Assembly (NCBI RefSeq): GCF_019396345.1
Contig: NZ_JAHKRM010000012.1
Coordinates: 186,001 to 250,000 of the forward strand
Direction of reading: 5' to 3'
From: Nonomuraea guangzhouensis
GTDB lineage: Bacteria; Actinomycetota; Actinomycetes; Streptosporangiales; Streptosporangiaceae
DNA length: 64,000 nucleotides
The translations under genes were made by a program, and so were the position numbers. Of this stretch, positions 41,242 to 49,909 are shown one piece after another (the stretch's first letter is position 1; every line of letters starts with the position of its first letter). The notes under the pieces were generated by a model that was not told the origin of the DNA, did not search any database, and saw nothing but the letters and a program-made list of their open reading frames with translations.

Positions 41242-44091
41242 TCACACGCCCGTGATGGTCCATTGGTTGTTGGTGCTGTTGTTCGGCGTCCACAGGGCCA
41301 CGGTGGAGCCGGCGGTGCTGTTGCCCATGCCGTCGAGGGCCGTGCCGGTGCCGCGGTTGATGATCTGGTTGCGGCCGTTGCCCGTGCTGTTGAGGCGCCA
41401 CTGCTGGTTGTTACGGCCGTCCCACGCCGCTTGCCTGGCGTTGGCTCCGTTGGCGGTGTTGCCCCAGCTGTCGGCGACCATGCCGTTGGCACGGTTGACG
41501 ATGCGGTACCACCCGCCGCCCAGGTCCACGAGCTGCCACTGCAGGTTGGTGCTGCCGTCCCAGTTCCACTGCTTGAGGTTCGCCCCGGAGGCGACATTCC
41601 CGCCGCTGTCCAGCGCCAGGCCAGTGGTCGCGTTGGTGATCCGCACGTAGCTCGCCGGCGCGGGGCCGCCGGACCCGGTCATGCGGTACGTACGACCGGC
41701 CTGCCCGGTCAGTCTGATGACGTCGTTCTCGGGTTTGGTGACGCTGACGGTGTCGCCGGTCGTGGTGTCGACCACCTGGTAGGTCCCGGCGAAGATCCGG
41801 CCGCGCACGTTGACCGTCCCGTCACGGTCGAACCTGATGAGGAGCTCGGTGGCCCCGCCGGAGCTCCACGTCGCGTCCACGGTGTAGCCGCCGCGCCCCC
41901 GAAGACCCTGGACCTTCCCGCTCGGCCAGGCCGCCGGGAGCGCCGGCAGCACGTGCAGCTCACCGTTGTGGCTCTGCAGCAGCATCTCGGCGATGCCGGA
42001 CGTCGCGCCGAAGTTGCCGTCGATCTGGAACGGCGGGTGCAGGTCGAACATGTTGGGCGCGAGCCGGGCCGTCGTCACGAGGGCGCGGACCAGGTCGTGC
42101 GCCCGCGTGCCCTCCTCCATCCGCGCCCAGTAGTTGATCTTCCACGCCAGCGACCAGCCCGTACCGTCGTCACCGCGCAGTTCGAGGGTCCGCCGCGCGG
42201 CGGTGTACAGGGCGGGGGTGCCGCGCTTGGTGATCTGGTTGCTGGGGTGCAGGCCGTAGAGGTGGGAGATGTGCCGGTGGTTCTGCTCGGTCTCGACCCA
42301 GTCGTACAGCCATTCCTGGATGTTGCCGCGTGAGCCGGTCTTCATCGGCGGGAGCCGGTCCCGGGCGGCGAGGACCTGGGCACGGAAGCTCGCGTCCGTG
42401 CCCAGGAGTTCGCTCGCCTTGGCGCAGCCGTTGAACAGGTCCCGCAGGATCTGGTTGTCCATCGTGGGTCCGGCGCAGATGCTGACGCCCGCGTGGTGGG
42501 GCAGTTCTGGGGAGTTCGACGGGTTCGTGACCAGATATTTGAGGGTCGGTTCCTCCACAAGGGTCTCCAGGAAGAACTGCGCGGCCCCCTTCATGGCCGG
42601 GTAGTACTGCCGGAGGAAGTCGAGGTCGCCGGTGAAGAGGTAGTGGTCCCAGATCATGGCGGCCAGCCACGCGCCGCCGGTCTGCCACATGCCCCAGGTA
42701 GCGCCGTCGACGACGGAGCTGCCCCGCCAGCCGTCGGTGTTGTGGTGGGTCACCCAGCCGCCGGCGTTGTACTGCACCCGGGCCGTGCGGGCGCCGCTGA
42801 CCGTGAGGTCGTTGATCATCCTGAACACCGGCTCGTAGCACTCCGACAGGTTGGTCGTGTCGGTCGGCCAGTAGTTCATGGGCAGGTTGGCGTTGAGGGT
42901 GTACTTCGAATCCCAGGAGGGGGCCAGGGAGTCGTTCCAGATGCCCTGCAGGTTGGCGGGCTGGGTGCCGGGACGCGAGGAAGAGATCAGCAGATAACGG
43001 CCATACTGGAACAGCAGCGCCGAGAACTGCGGGTCGTTGCTGTTGGCGTGCTGCGCGATCCGGACGTCAGTCGGCTGGTCGGCCGCCGAGGTACGGCCGA
43101 GGTCGAGCGTCGTGCGCCCGAACAGCCGCTGGTAGTCGGCGACGTGCCGGCCACGCAGGTCGTCGTAGGTCCGGCCGGCGGCGGCGTCGAGATGGCGCCG
43201 GGCGATGCCCTGGTAGTCGCCGCTGACGTCCTTGTAGTTCACGTAGCCGGAGCCGATGGAGATCAGCACCGTCACGCTGTTGGCGGACCTTACCTGCAGG
43301 GTGCCGCCGGAACTGCTGACAGTGCCGCCTTCGGCAACGGCCCGGGCCAGTGCCAGGAACCTGACCTTGCCGGCCAGGCCCCTCTGGTCGCCGGAGATGC
43401 CGTCGAGCGCCGCCGTCGTGCCGTCCGGGCTGGAGCGTGTCGTCCGCTGCGGGCTGCCGAACGTCGCGGAGAACGTGATCGAGCCGGGCCTGTCGGCGGT
43501 CAGCCGGATGGCGATCACCTGGTCCGGCGCGCTCGCGAGCACCTCGCGCCGGTACCGCACGCCGTTCTGCAGGTACGTCACCGTGGTGGTGGCCGTGCTG
43601 AGGTCCAGGGAACGGTTGTACTCCGAAACTCCGGCGGCGCTGCCGAAAGTGAGCCGTAGATCGCCCACGGGCTGGTAGGCCAGCTGAGCCGAAGGGGTGC
43701 CCAGCATGTTCTGGTCGACAACGGTCTGGGCCTGGCTCCACTGGTTCTGGAAGACCAACTGCCGGATCTGCCCCAGCGCCGCCGCACCCTTCGTGTTGCT
43801 CTGGTCGTACGGCCCACCGGCCCAGATGGTGTCTTCGTTGAGCTGCAGCCGCTCGGTGTCGATGTTGCCGAACACCATGGCGCCCAGGCGACCGTTTCCG
43901 ATCGGAAGCGCACGCAGCCACTCCGTGCCGGCGCTCTTGTCGTACCAGAGCGCCAGGTCGTTCGCGGCGCGCACCTCCGGAGGCGCCACCGACCCGGCCC
44001 GGGCCGCGGCCGTCCATGGCAACGGTATGAGCGTGGCTCCAGCTCCAGCCGCGCCGAATCTCAGCACTTGTCTTCGCGATAAATCAGCCAT
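41242..44091 (-). CDS. Tat-exported GH95 alpha-L-fucosidase/galactosidase with C-terminal ricin-like module
   Basis: 949 residues from ATG 44089-44091. The N-terminus has a twin-arginine signal (LSRRQVLRFGAAG). The GH95 catalytic region (LPIGNGRLGAMVFG, LQLNEDTIWAGGPYD, LNANLPMNYWP, HRHISHLYGLHPSNQI, IDGNFGATSGIAEMLLQS) spans about 45-800. A Cys-free ricin-type lectin module (about 814-949; three W-rich repeats) ends the protein and differs from the Cys-containing CBM13 of its neighbours. It removes alpha-1,2-fucose or alpha-L-galactose from plant glycans such as xyloglucan. It is the only Tat substrate evident in the island. Confidence 0.93.
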   Translation of the reverse strand: MADLSRRQVLRFGAAGAGATLIPLPWTAAARAGSVAPPEVRAANDLALWYDKSAGTEWLRALPIGNGRLGAMVFGNIDTERLQLNEDTIWAGGPYDQSNTKGAAALGQIRQLVFQNQWSQAQTVVDQNMLGTPSAQLAYQPVGDLRLTFGSAAGVSEYNRSLDLSTATTTVTYLQNGVRYRREVLASAPDQVIAIRLTADRPGSITFSATFGSPQRTTRSSPDGTTAALDGISGDQRGLAGKVRFLALARAVAEGGTVSSSGGTLQVRSANSVTVLISIGSGYVNYKDVSGDYQGIARRHLDAAAGRTYDDLRGRHVADYQRLFGRTTLDLGRTSAADQPTDVRIAQHANSNDPQFSALLFQYGRYLLISSSRPGTQPANLQGIWNDSLAPSWDSKYTLNANLPMNYWPTDTTNLSECYEPVFRMINDLTVSGARTARVQYNAGGWVTHHNTDGWRGSSVVDGATWGMWQTGGAWLAAMIWDHYLFTGDLDFLRQYYPAMKGAAQFFLETLVEEPTLKYLVTNPSNSPELPHHAGVSICAGPTMDNQILRDLFNGCAKASELLGTDASFRAQVLAARDRLPPMKTGSRGNIQEWLYDWVETEQNHRHISHLYGLHPSNQITKRGTPALYTAARRTLELRGDDGTGWSLAWKINYWARMEEGTRAHDLVRALVTTARLAPNMFDLHPPFQIDGNFGATSGIAEMLLQSHNGELHVLPALPAAWPSGKVQGLRGRGGYTVDATWSSGGATELLIRFDRDGTVNVRGRIFAGTYQVVDTTTGDTVSVTKPENDVIRLTGQAGRTYRMTGSGGPAPASYVRITNATTGLALDSGGNVASGANLKQWNWDGSTNLQWQLVDLGGGWYRIVNRANGMVADSWGNTANGANARQAAWDGRNNQQWRLNSTGNGRNQIINRGTGTALDGMGNSTAGSTVALWTPNNSTNNQWTITGV

Positions 44092-44175
44092 TTCGGTTCT
44101 CCAAGCCCATGGGGGGTCGGCCTCCGTCGAGTACGAGCACGAGCCCCGCACCGTGTGCGTGCCTGCGTGCTCGTG

Positions 44176-44211
44176 GCCATCGCCGGGGCGATGGCTCGTC
44201 CCGGCGATGGC
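44176..44211. terminator. Terminator after the CE1-like esterase
   Basis: Perfect 12-base stem GCCATCGCCGGG / CCCGGCGATGGC with a 12-base loop, 24 bases past the esterase stop on the minus strand. Confidence 0.7.
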
Positions 44212-44234
44212 GTGTGGTCAGCTGTCGTGGGCTG

Positions 44235-45602
44235 TCAGACGCGGGTCCATTGCTGGTTGGTGGCACCGGTGCAGGTCCAGATCTGCACCCTGGTGCCGTT
44301 GGCGGTGCCGTACCCGGACACGTCCAGGCACTTGTTCGCCCCCACCGCCGTGATGCTCCCGTCGGTGTTGAGGCGCCACTTCTGGTTGTTCTGGCCGTTG
44401 CAGTCCCAGATGATCACGCTGGTGCCGTCCGCTGTGCCGGCCCCGTTCACGTCCAGGCACTTGCCGCCGTAGACCCGCAGCTCACCGGAGCCGGTGGCGG
44501 CCCACTGCTGGTTGGACTGCCCGTTGCAGTCCCAGATCTGCGTCTGCGCGCCGTTGGCCTGGGAGGCTCCGCTGACGTCCAGGCACCGCCCCGCCCCGAC
44601 ACCCTTGAACGCGCCTGTCGCCGGCGGATCAACCGTGGGGGTCGGCGTCGGCGTCGGCGTCGGATTCGGGTCGCTGCCTCCGAACTGCGCGAAGAAATTC
44701 CACACCACTGGCCTGGTCCAGGACTTCTCGCCGGGCTCGAGGTCGCCGGGCTTCCCGTCCACGGGGCCGGGGGTGTGGCCCGCGTCGAACGCCGCCCATG
44801 CGACCGGATACCCGGCCCGGCACCCCGAGTAGGTGGTGACGATGTGCGTAAGGCTGCCTTGCGCCGGCTCGGGCGGGTTCTGGGGGGTGCAGCCGTTGTT
44901 CCTGACGAACCTGTCACGTAGCGACCGGCCCGTGGAGATGTTGAGCACCCCATCCCTGAGGCCGTGCAGCCCGATGTACGCGATGGGCTGGTTGCCGCCG
45001 CTGCACCCACTGAGCTGCCCGCCGGAGTAGACCGCCACGGCGCGGAAGACCGTCGCCCTGTTGCACGCGAGCGAGTAGCTCATGCCGCCGCCGTAGCTGA
45101 AGCCCATGGCGAAGCGCTGGGCGGTGTCGACACAGAGGTCCGCCTCGATCCGGCGGATCATGTCATCGACGAAGGTGGTGTCCTCACCGCCCGAGTTGGC
45201 CCAGCCGTTGTTGAAGCCCTGGGGCGAGACGAAGATCGCGGTGTTGTTCGACAATGCCCTGAGCCCGTAATAGGACCAGGGGTAGCCGCTGGTTCCGCCC
45301 CCGTCGACATCGTTGGCGGTGCCGCCATTCCAGTGGAATCCGAAGATTAACCGGTAGGGGTTTGCGTTGTTATAGTTGTCCGGAATTCTCAGGATATAGT
45401 TACGATTTTTTCCGCTGGTGGTAATCGACTGCGGACCGCTTCTCAGCGTCGGGGACTTGCCGCATCCAGCGCTGCCCGCGAGGGCGCTCTGTTGTGCGAG
45501 GGACGAGGGCGCGGTGTCGCCCAGCGCCGTATGCACCGTGGCCAGGACGACGAGCAGTACAGCGGACGCGATAGCGGTGAAGAGGTATCTAGGCCTCGAC
45601 AT
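44235..45602 (-). CDS. Secreted CE1-like polysaccharide esterase (feruloyl/acetylxylan or PHB-depolymerase family) with CBM13
   Basis: 455 residues from ATG 45600-45602 (AAAGGA upstream). Signal about 1-28; an alpha/beta hydrolase of the LpqC/PHB-depolymerase type with Ser169 (MGFSYGGGMS), the likely Asp in LHGLRDGVLN and His in DAGHTPG. A PT linker (about 313-325) and CBM13 (about 331-455) follow. It probably removes feruloyl or acetyl esters from xylan; a fungal-type acetylxylan/feruloyl esterase with the same fold is the closest analogue. Operators at 45647-45660 and 45851-45861 lie upstream. Confidence 0.87.
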   Translation of the reverse strand: MSRPRYLFTAIASAVLLVVLATVHTALGDTAPSSLAQQSALAGSAGCGKSPTLRSGPQSITTSGKNRNYILRIPDNYNNANPYRLIFGFHWNGGTANDVDGGGTSGYPWSYYGLRALSNNTAIFVSPQGFNNGWANSGGEDTTFVDDMIRRIEADLCVDTAQRFAMGFSYGGGMSYSLACNRATVFRAVAVYSGGQLSGCSGGNQPIAYIGLHGLRDGVLNISTGRSLRDRFVRNNGCTPQNPPEPAQGSLTHIVTTYSGCRAGYPVAWAAFDAGHTPGPVDGKPGDLEPGEKSWTRPVVWNFFAQFGGSDPNPTPTPTPTPTVDPPATGAFKGVGAGRCLDVSGASQANGAQTQIWDCNGQSNQQWAATGSGELRVYGGKCLDVNGAGTADGTSVIIWDCNGQNNQKWRLNTDGSITAVGANKCLDVSGYGTANGTRVQIWTCTGATNQQWTRV

Positions 45603-45646
45603 CACGCGAATTCCTTTCCCTTTTTGGGGAGTGAGGGCGTTTGACG

Positions 45647-45660
45647 TGTTAGCGCTCACT
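45647..45660. promoter_or_regulatory. TGTTAGCGCTCACT operator (variant)
   Basis: The first ten bases equal the GH43 operator; the right arm differs. It lies 45 bases upstream of the esterase start. Confidence 0.5.
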
Positions 45661-45850
45661 CAACGCCGCCATAATGGGCTCTCCCTTCTTCCTGGCGGCT
45701 GGAGGCGATGGTGCAGCGGAGCAAATATGACGGTGACAAGACCTGTCAAGGATCGGCCTTCTCGACGTTGGCGGACCGCGTCTGAGATGACCTCGTCGCT
45801 CTGGCGCCTGACCAGGAGAAGCGGCCATGGCAACCACTGGCGCGTCGTGA

Positions 45851-45861
45851 TGAAACTTTCA
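45851..45861. promoter_or_regulatory. TGAAACTTTCA box upstream of the esterase
   Basis: Perfect GAAAnTTTC-type dyad about 250 bases before the esterase and just after the GntR stop. It also fits the ATGAAnnnTTCAT class with one mismatch. The remaining 45603-45913 interval holds no gene. Confidence 0.5.
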
Positions 45862-45913
45862 CGGCGGTTAATCGAATCGTTCCGCGCGCTCGGTATCGCG
45901 GGGTGTGCTCGTG

Positions 45914-46684
45914 CTAACGCTGTAGCCGTACGGGATCGGCCGGTCCGCTGCGGCGGACGATCCAGGCCTCGGTGATGTGCTGGAACATCGCCTCGGCGGC
46001 GCCCGCGGGATCATGGGCGGCGATGCGTTCGTAGACGCGGCGGTGGCCGAGGTTCGACGCCACGCACAGGGCCCGTTCGGTCCGGCCCATGTACCGGGCG
46101 GTGTTGATGACCTGGCTCTCCATCGCCCGTACGACGCCACGGGCGATGCGGTTTCCAGACGCCCGCATGATCGTGTCGTGGAAGGCGCGGTCGCTTTCGG
46201 CGTACGTGACCGGGTCGGCCACGAGCTCGTCCATCCGATCCACCAGCACGCGTAGCTGCTCGACGGTGTCCGGCTCGGCCAGGCGGGCGGCGACGTTGGC
46301 CATGTCGGACTCCAGCACGCGCCGGGTGACGACGAGGTCGTCGAGGATCGTCAGGCTCTCGTCCGCGGCGATGGTCGCGGCGAGGACGAGTTCGTCGAGC
46401 ATGTCCCACATCACCGGAGGGGTCACCATGGTGCCGGAGCCCTGACGGACCCGTACCAGTCCCTTCTCCTGCAGGACTTTCACCGCTTCCCGGACGACGG
46501 TGCGGCTCACGGAGAAGGCTTCGCACAGCGCGGGCTCGGTGGGCAGCGGCGTCCCCGGCGGGTGCACGCCGCGAACGATGCGCTCCACCAGCTCGGCGGT
46601 CACCGCTCTGGCGAGACTGGCCGGCCGCTGGGACCAGGCCGGTGGCGCCGGGACAGCGCTGCCCGTTTCCTGCGGTGCCGTCAT
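45914..46684 (-). CDS. FadR/FCD-subfamily GntR regulator
   Basis: 256 residues. N-terminal winged helix (PLPTEPALCEAFSVSRTVVREAVKVLQEKGLVRVRQGSGT) and an all-helical FCD ligand domain with the metal-ligand pattern (DRAFHDTIMRASGN, ending in the conserved His region). It diverges from the sugar ABC operon, and a GTATGAC dyad lies between, so it probably controls that operon in response to an acid sugar. Confidence 0.92.
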   Translation of the reverse strand: MTAPQETGSAVPAPPAWSQRPASLARAVTAELVERIVRGVHPPGTPLPTEPALCEAFSVSRTVVREAVKVLQEKGLVRVRQGSGTMVTPPVMWDMLDELVLAATIAADESLTILDDLVVTRRVLESDMANVAARLAEPDTVEQLRVLVDRMDELVADPVTYAESDRAFHDTIMRASGNRIARGVVRAMESQVINTARYMGRTERALCVASNLGHRRVYERIAAHDPAGAAEAMFQHITEAWIVRRSGPADPVRLQR

Positions 46685-46752
46685 GTCTCCCCTCCGGGGC
46701 TGGCCAAGGACAGCGCGACCGCATCAGTCTACATGTCCCACTTGACCGTAAT

Positions 46753-46763
46753 ACGTCATACGA
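46753..46763. promoter_or_regulatory. Candidate FCD-GntR operator
   Basis: ACGTCATACGA (CGT-cat-ACG dyad; reverse strand contains GTATGAC). The same GTATGAC core occurs at 53717-53723, upstream of the second GntR gene. The nGTnnnACn spacing is typical of FadR-subfamily sites. Confidence 0.5.
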
Positions 46764-46821
46764 ATTATGTTTCGGGCCAAGACGGCCGGGCTCATCGGCC
46801 GCTCTCGGAGGGTGAACAACT

Positions 46822-48102
46822 ATGAAGCAGCGAGCGTTGTGGTCGGTCCTGCTGGCCTCGGGACTGGCCGTGGCCGGCTGCGGGAGTGCGGCGCGGCCGG
46901 AGTCCCCGTCCGGCGGAGAGTCGCAGCCCAAGTCGCAGAAGCTCGTGGTGTGGGACTGGAAGTCCGGCGAACCGGCGGCGGCCACCTACATCGAGAAGGC
47001 CAAGGCCGACTTCGCCAAGCGGCATCCCGGCGTCACCGTCGAGTTCGTCGCTCAGCCCTTCGACCAGTACTACACCTTGCTCGGCACGGCCATTCAGTCC
47101 AGCAAGGGGCCCGACGTCATGCTCTTCAACGGGGGCGGCCAGATCCGCGACCGGGTGACCGCGCTCCAACCGCTGGACCAGTACGTGACCGAGGACAAGA
47201 GCCGGTTGGCGGGCTGGGACGCCTTCAGCAAGGACGGCAAGACCTACGCCGCGCCGGTGACCCTGCAGGGCCACCCGATCTACTACAACAAGGCGCTCTA
47301 CGAGAAGGCCGGTCTCGACCCGGCGAACCCGCCCAAGACCTGGGACGAGTTGGTCAGCGGCTGCGCCGCCATCAAGAAGGCGACCGGAGCCACGTGCTTC
47401 GCGCTCGGCAACAAGGAAGGCTTCGGCATCCAGTTCTTCATGTCGGGCCTCGGGTCCGGCATCCTGACGCCTCAGGAGTACGACAACTGGATCGCCGGGA
47501 AGCGTGACTGGACCTCCCCCCACGTGAAGCGGATCTTCGAACTGTGGAAGGACGCCGGCGACAAAGGGCTGAACAACGACGGTGCCAACTCCACCGCGAT
47601 GTTCACCGACATCTTCCGAGTCTTCGAGACCGGTAAGGCCGCGCACATCATCGGGCTGATGTCGGACGTCGGGCACTGGAAGGACTTCGCCGAGTTCCTG
47701 CCGCCCGACAAGATCGGCGTCATGCCGGCCCCGGTCGTCACCGACGGAGCCACGCCCAGCCTTCCGTACGACGGCGGCATCGGCTACGCCGTCGCCAAGT
47801 GGACGAAGGACCCGAAGCTGGCCGCCGATCTGGTGCGATCCCTGACCTCGACCGACGCCTTGAGCGCGTTCTACGCCAAGGCCGGCGCGATCGCGTCCGA
47901 CACGACGATCGACGTCTCTCAGGCGGGCCCGGCCGTCGCCGCGATGGTGCCCGAGATCAAGACCGGCAAGCCCGCCCTGCATGTCGCGCTGTCCTCCAAG
48001 ACCCTGGACCTGATGGGAAGACTGTCCCAGCAACTCCTGAGCGGTTCGACCACCGTGGACAAGGCAGTGCGGCAGTTGGCCGCCTCCGATCGGACGGGCT
48101 GA
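46822..48102 (+). CDS. Sugar ABC transporter substrate-binding lipoprotein
   Basis: 426 residues. Lipobox VAGC at about 17-20 marks a lipid anchor. The extracellular part is a family-1 solute-binding protein (LVVWDWKSGE start; GPDVMLFNGGGQIRDRV; YDGGIGYAVAKWTKDPKLAADLVR). First gene of a binding protein-permease-permease-dehydratase operon. The ligand is unknown; the neighbours suggest an oligosaccharide or acid sugar released by the island's enzymes. Confidence 0.92.
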   Translation: MKQRALWSVLLASGLAVAGCGSAARPESPSGGESQPKSQKLVVWDWKSGEPAAATYIEKAKADFAKRHPGVTVEFVAQPFDQYYTLLGTAIQSSKGPDVMLFNGGGQIRDRVTALQPLDQYVTEDKSRLAGWDAFSKDGKTYAAPVTLQGHPIYYNKALYEKAGLDPANPPKTWDELVSGCAAIKKATGATCFALGNKEGFGIQFFMSGLGSGILTPQEYDNWIAGKRDWTSPHVKRIFELWKDAGDKGLNNDGANSTAMFTDIFRVFETGKAAHIIGLMSDVGHWKDFAEFLPPDKIGVMPAPVVTDGATPSLPYDGGIGYAVAKWTKDPKLAADLVRSLTSTDALSAFYAKAGAIASDTTIDVSQAGPAVAAMVPEIKTGKPALHVALSSKTLDLMGRLSQQLLSGSTTVDKAVRQLAASDRTG

Positions 48103-48106
48103 TCGC

Positions 48107-49081
48107 GTGCCGATCGGACATTCGTCGTCGTCGGTCCGCCCGGCCGGATCCGGGCGCGCCGATGCGGACCTGATGGAGCAGCGTGGACACCGCGGGGGCG
48201 TCCACGCGAGCGCCCGTGGGGCGCGCGCCGAGCGCCTCGCGCCCTACGTTCTGGTGGCCCCGGCCGTACTGATCATCGTGGTGCTGCGGCTGTGGCCGCT
48301 GGTTCTCGGCGTCAACTTCTCCTTCACGGGTGACGGCGACCTCAATGGGACCGCGGTCGGCGTGCGCAACTACCTGGAACTGCTCGGCGACCCGTTGTTC
48401 CACACCTCGCTGGGCAACGTCGGGCTGCTGGTGCTGCTGCTTCCCGTGGCGGTGGCGATTCCGGGTCTGCTCGCGACCTTCATCTATCTGCGGGTGCCCG
48501 GCCACCGGTTCTACCGCAGCGTCTACTTCTTCCCGGCCGTGCTCTCACCGGTGATCGTCGGTGCGATCTTCAACCTCATGCTCGGGTTCGACGGCCCGCT
48601 GAACACTGTCCTCGGGGCCGTCGGCGTCGGCCCGGTCGACTGGCTCGGCGATCCGGGCATCGCCATGTTCACGGTTGTCGGCGTGCACATATGGGCGACG
48701 TTCGGGATGGCTCTGGTGGTGTTCCTCGCCGGGTTCAGCACGCTGGACGCCTCGCTGCTGGACGCCGCCCGCGTGGACGGCGCGTCGCTCCGCCAGATCA
48801 TCTGGCACGTGATCATCCCGAGCCTGACGCGCACCATTCAGTTCGTCTTCGTGACCACGATGATCGGGATGCTGACGTCCATGTTCGGCCTGCTCTTCGT
48901 GATGACCGGCGGCGGCCCGGAGGGGTCGACCTACCTGCCGGAGTACTACATCTGGCACCAGCAGGGACAGATGAACCGCCCGGCACTCGCCTCGGCCGCG
49001 TCGACGGTCCTGTTCGTCGTCATGCTCGTGGTGGGGCTGCTGCAGATCGGCGTGCTTCGTCGCACGGGGAGGCAGGACTGA
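48107..49081 (+). CDS. Sugar ABC transporter permease (MalF/UgpA type)
   Basis: 324 residues, six TM helices, with the EAA loop DAARVDGASLRQIIWHVIIPSL that contacts the ATPase. GTG 48107 begins 4 bases after the previous stop, and a Ser/Arg-rich tail of about 40 residues precedes the first helix. It forms the channel with the next gene product. Confidence 0.92.
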   Translation: MPIGHSSSSVRPAGSGRADADLMEQRGHRGGVHASARGARAERLAPYVLVAPAVLIIVVLRLWPLVLGVNFSFTGDGDLNGTAVGVRNYLELLGDPLFHTSLGNVGLLVLLLPVAVAIPGLLATFIYLRVPGHRFYRSVYFFPAVLSPVIVGAIFNLMLGFDGPLNTVLGAVGVGPVDWLGDPGIAMFTVVGVHIWATFGMALVVFLAGFSTLDASLLDAARVDGASLRQIIWHVIIPSLTRTIQFVFVTTMIGMLTSMFGLLFVMTGGGPEGSTYLPEYYIWHQQGQMNRPALASAASTVLFVVMLVVGLLQIGVLRRTGRQD

Positions 49082-49908
49082 TGCCCGGCAGACGTCTGGC
49101 CAGGTGGGCGGCCGCCGTTCCGATGGCCGTTCTCGCGCTGGCGACGATCTATCCTCTCGTGTTCACCGCCAACGTCGCGATGAAGACCCGGCGTGACTAC
49201 GTCCTCGACCGGTTCTCCCCGGCGGGTTCCCTGCGCTGGGACAACCTCGCCGAGGCGTGGGCCAGCGCGGGAATGGCACGGTATTTCGTCAACTCATTCG
49301 TCGTCGTGGCATTCGCCGTGGCCCTGTTGCTGCTGTTGGGGTCGATGGCGGGCTTCGCGCTGAGTCAGCTGCGCTTCCGCGGTTCTTCGGTGATCTTCCT
49401 GGGCTGTCTCGCGGGGCTGTTCATCCCCTTCCAGGTGATCATGGTGCCGCTCACCAGAATCATGGCCGACAGCGGGCTCATCGACACCTATCCGGGGCTG
49501 ATCCTGGCCTACGTGGCGCAGTTCCTGCCGTTCACCGTCTTCCTGATGACGAGCCACTACAGGACCATCCCGGCGGAGATCGTCGACGCGGCCAGGATCG
49601 ACGGGAACACGGTGTACGGCGTGTACCGGCGGATCATGCTGCCGCTGGGTGTTCCGGCACTGCTGTCGGTCGGCATTCTCGACGCCTTGTTCTGCTGGAA
49701 CGACGTGCTCATCTCCCTGCTGATGATGCCGTCGCCCGAGCATCGCACCCTCATGATCGGGGTCAACGCGCTGCGTGGACAGTATTCCGATGACATCCCC
49801 ACCTTCGCCTCGGGGGTCCTGATCGCCGCGGTACCCGTGCTCATGATCTATCTGTTCCTCCAGCGGCAGATCGCCGAAGGCGTCACCGCCGGTTCCACGA
49901 AGGGCTGA
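49081..49908 (+). CDS. Sugar ABC transporter permease (MalG/UgpE type)
   Basis: 275 residues with six TM helices and EAA motif DAARIDGNTVYGVYRRIMLPL. The ATG overlaps the upstream stop by one base (TGATG). No ATP-binding gene follows; actinomycetes often power such systems with one shared MsiK-like ATPase encoded elsewhere. Confidence 0.92.
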   Translation: MPGRRLARWAAAVPMAVLALATIYPLVFTANVAMKTRRDYVLDRFSPAGSLRWDNLAEAWASAGMARYFVNSFVVVAFAVALLLLLGSMAGFALSQLRFRGSSVIFLGCLAGLFIPFQVIMVPLTRIMADSGLIDTYPGLILAYVAQFLPFTVFLMTSHYRTIPAEIVDAARIDGNTVYGVYRRIMLPLGVPALLSVGILDALFCWNDVLISLLMMPSPEHRTLMIGVNALRGQYSDDIPTFASGVLIAAVPVLMIYLFLQRQIAEGVTAGSTKG

Positions 49909-49909
49909 C

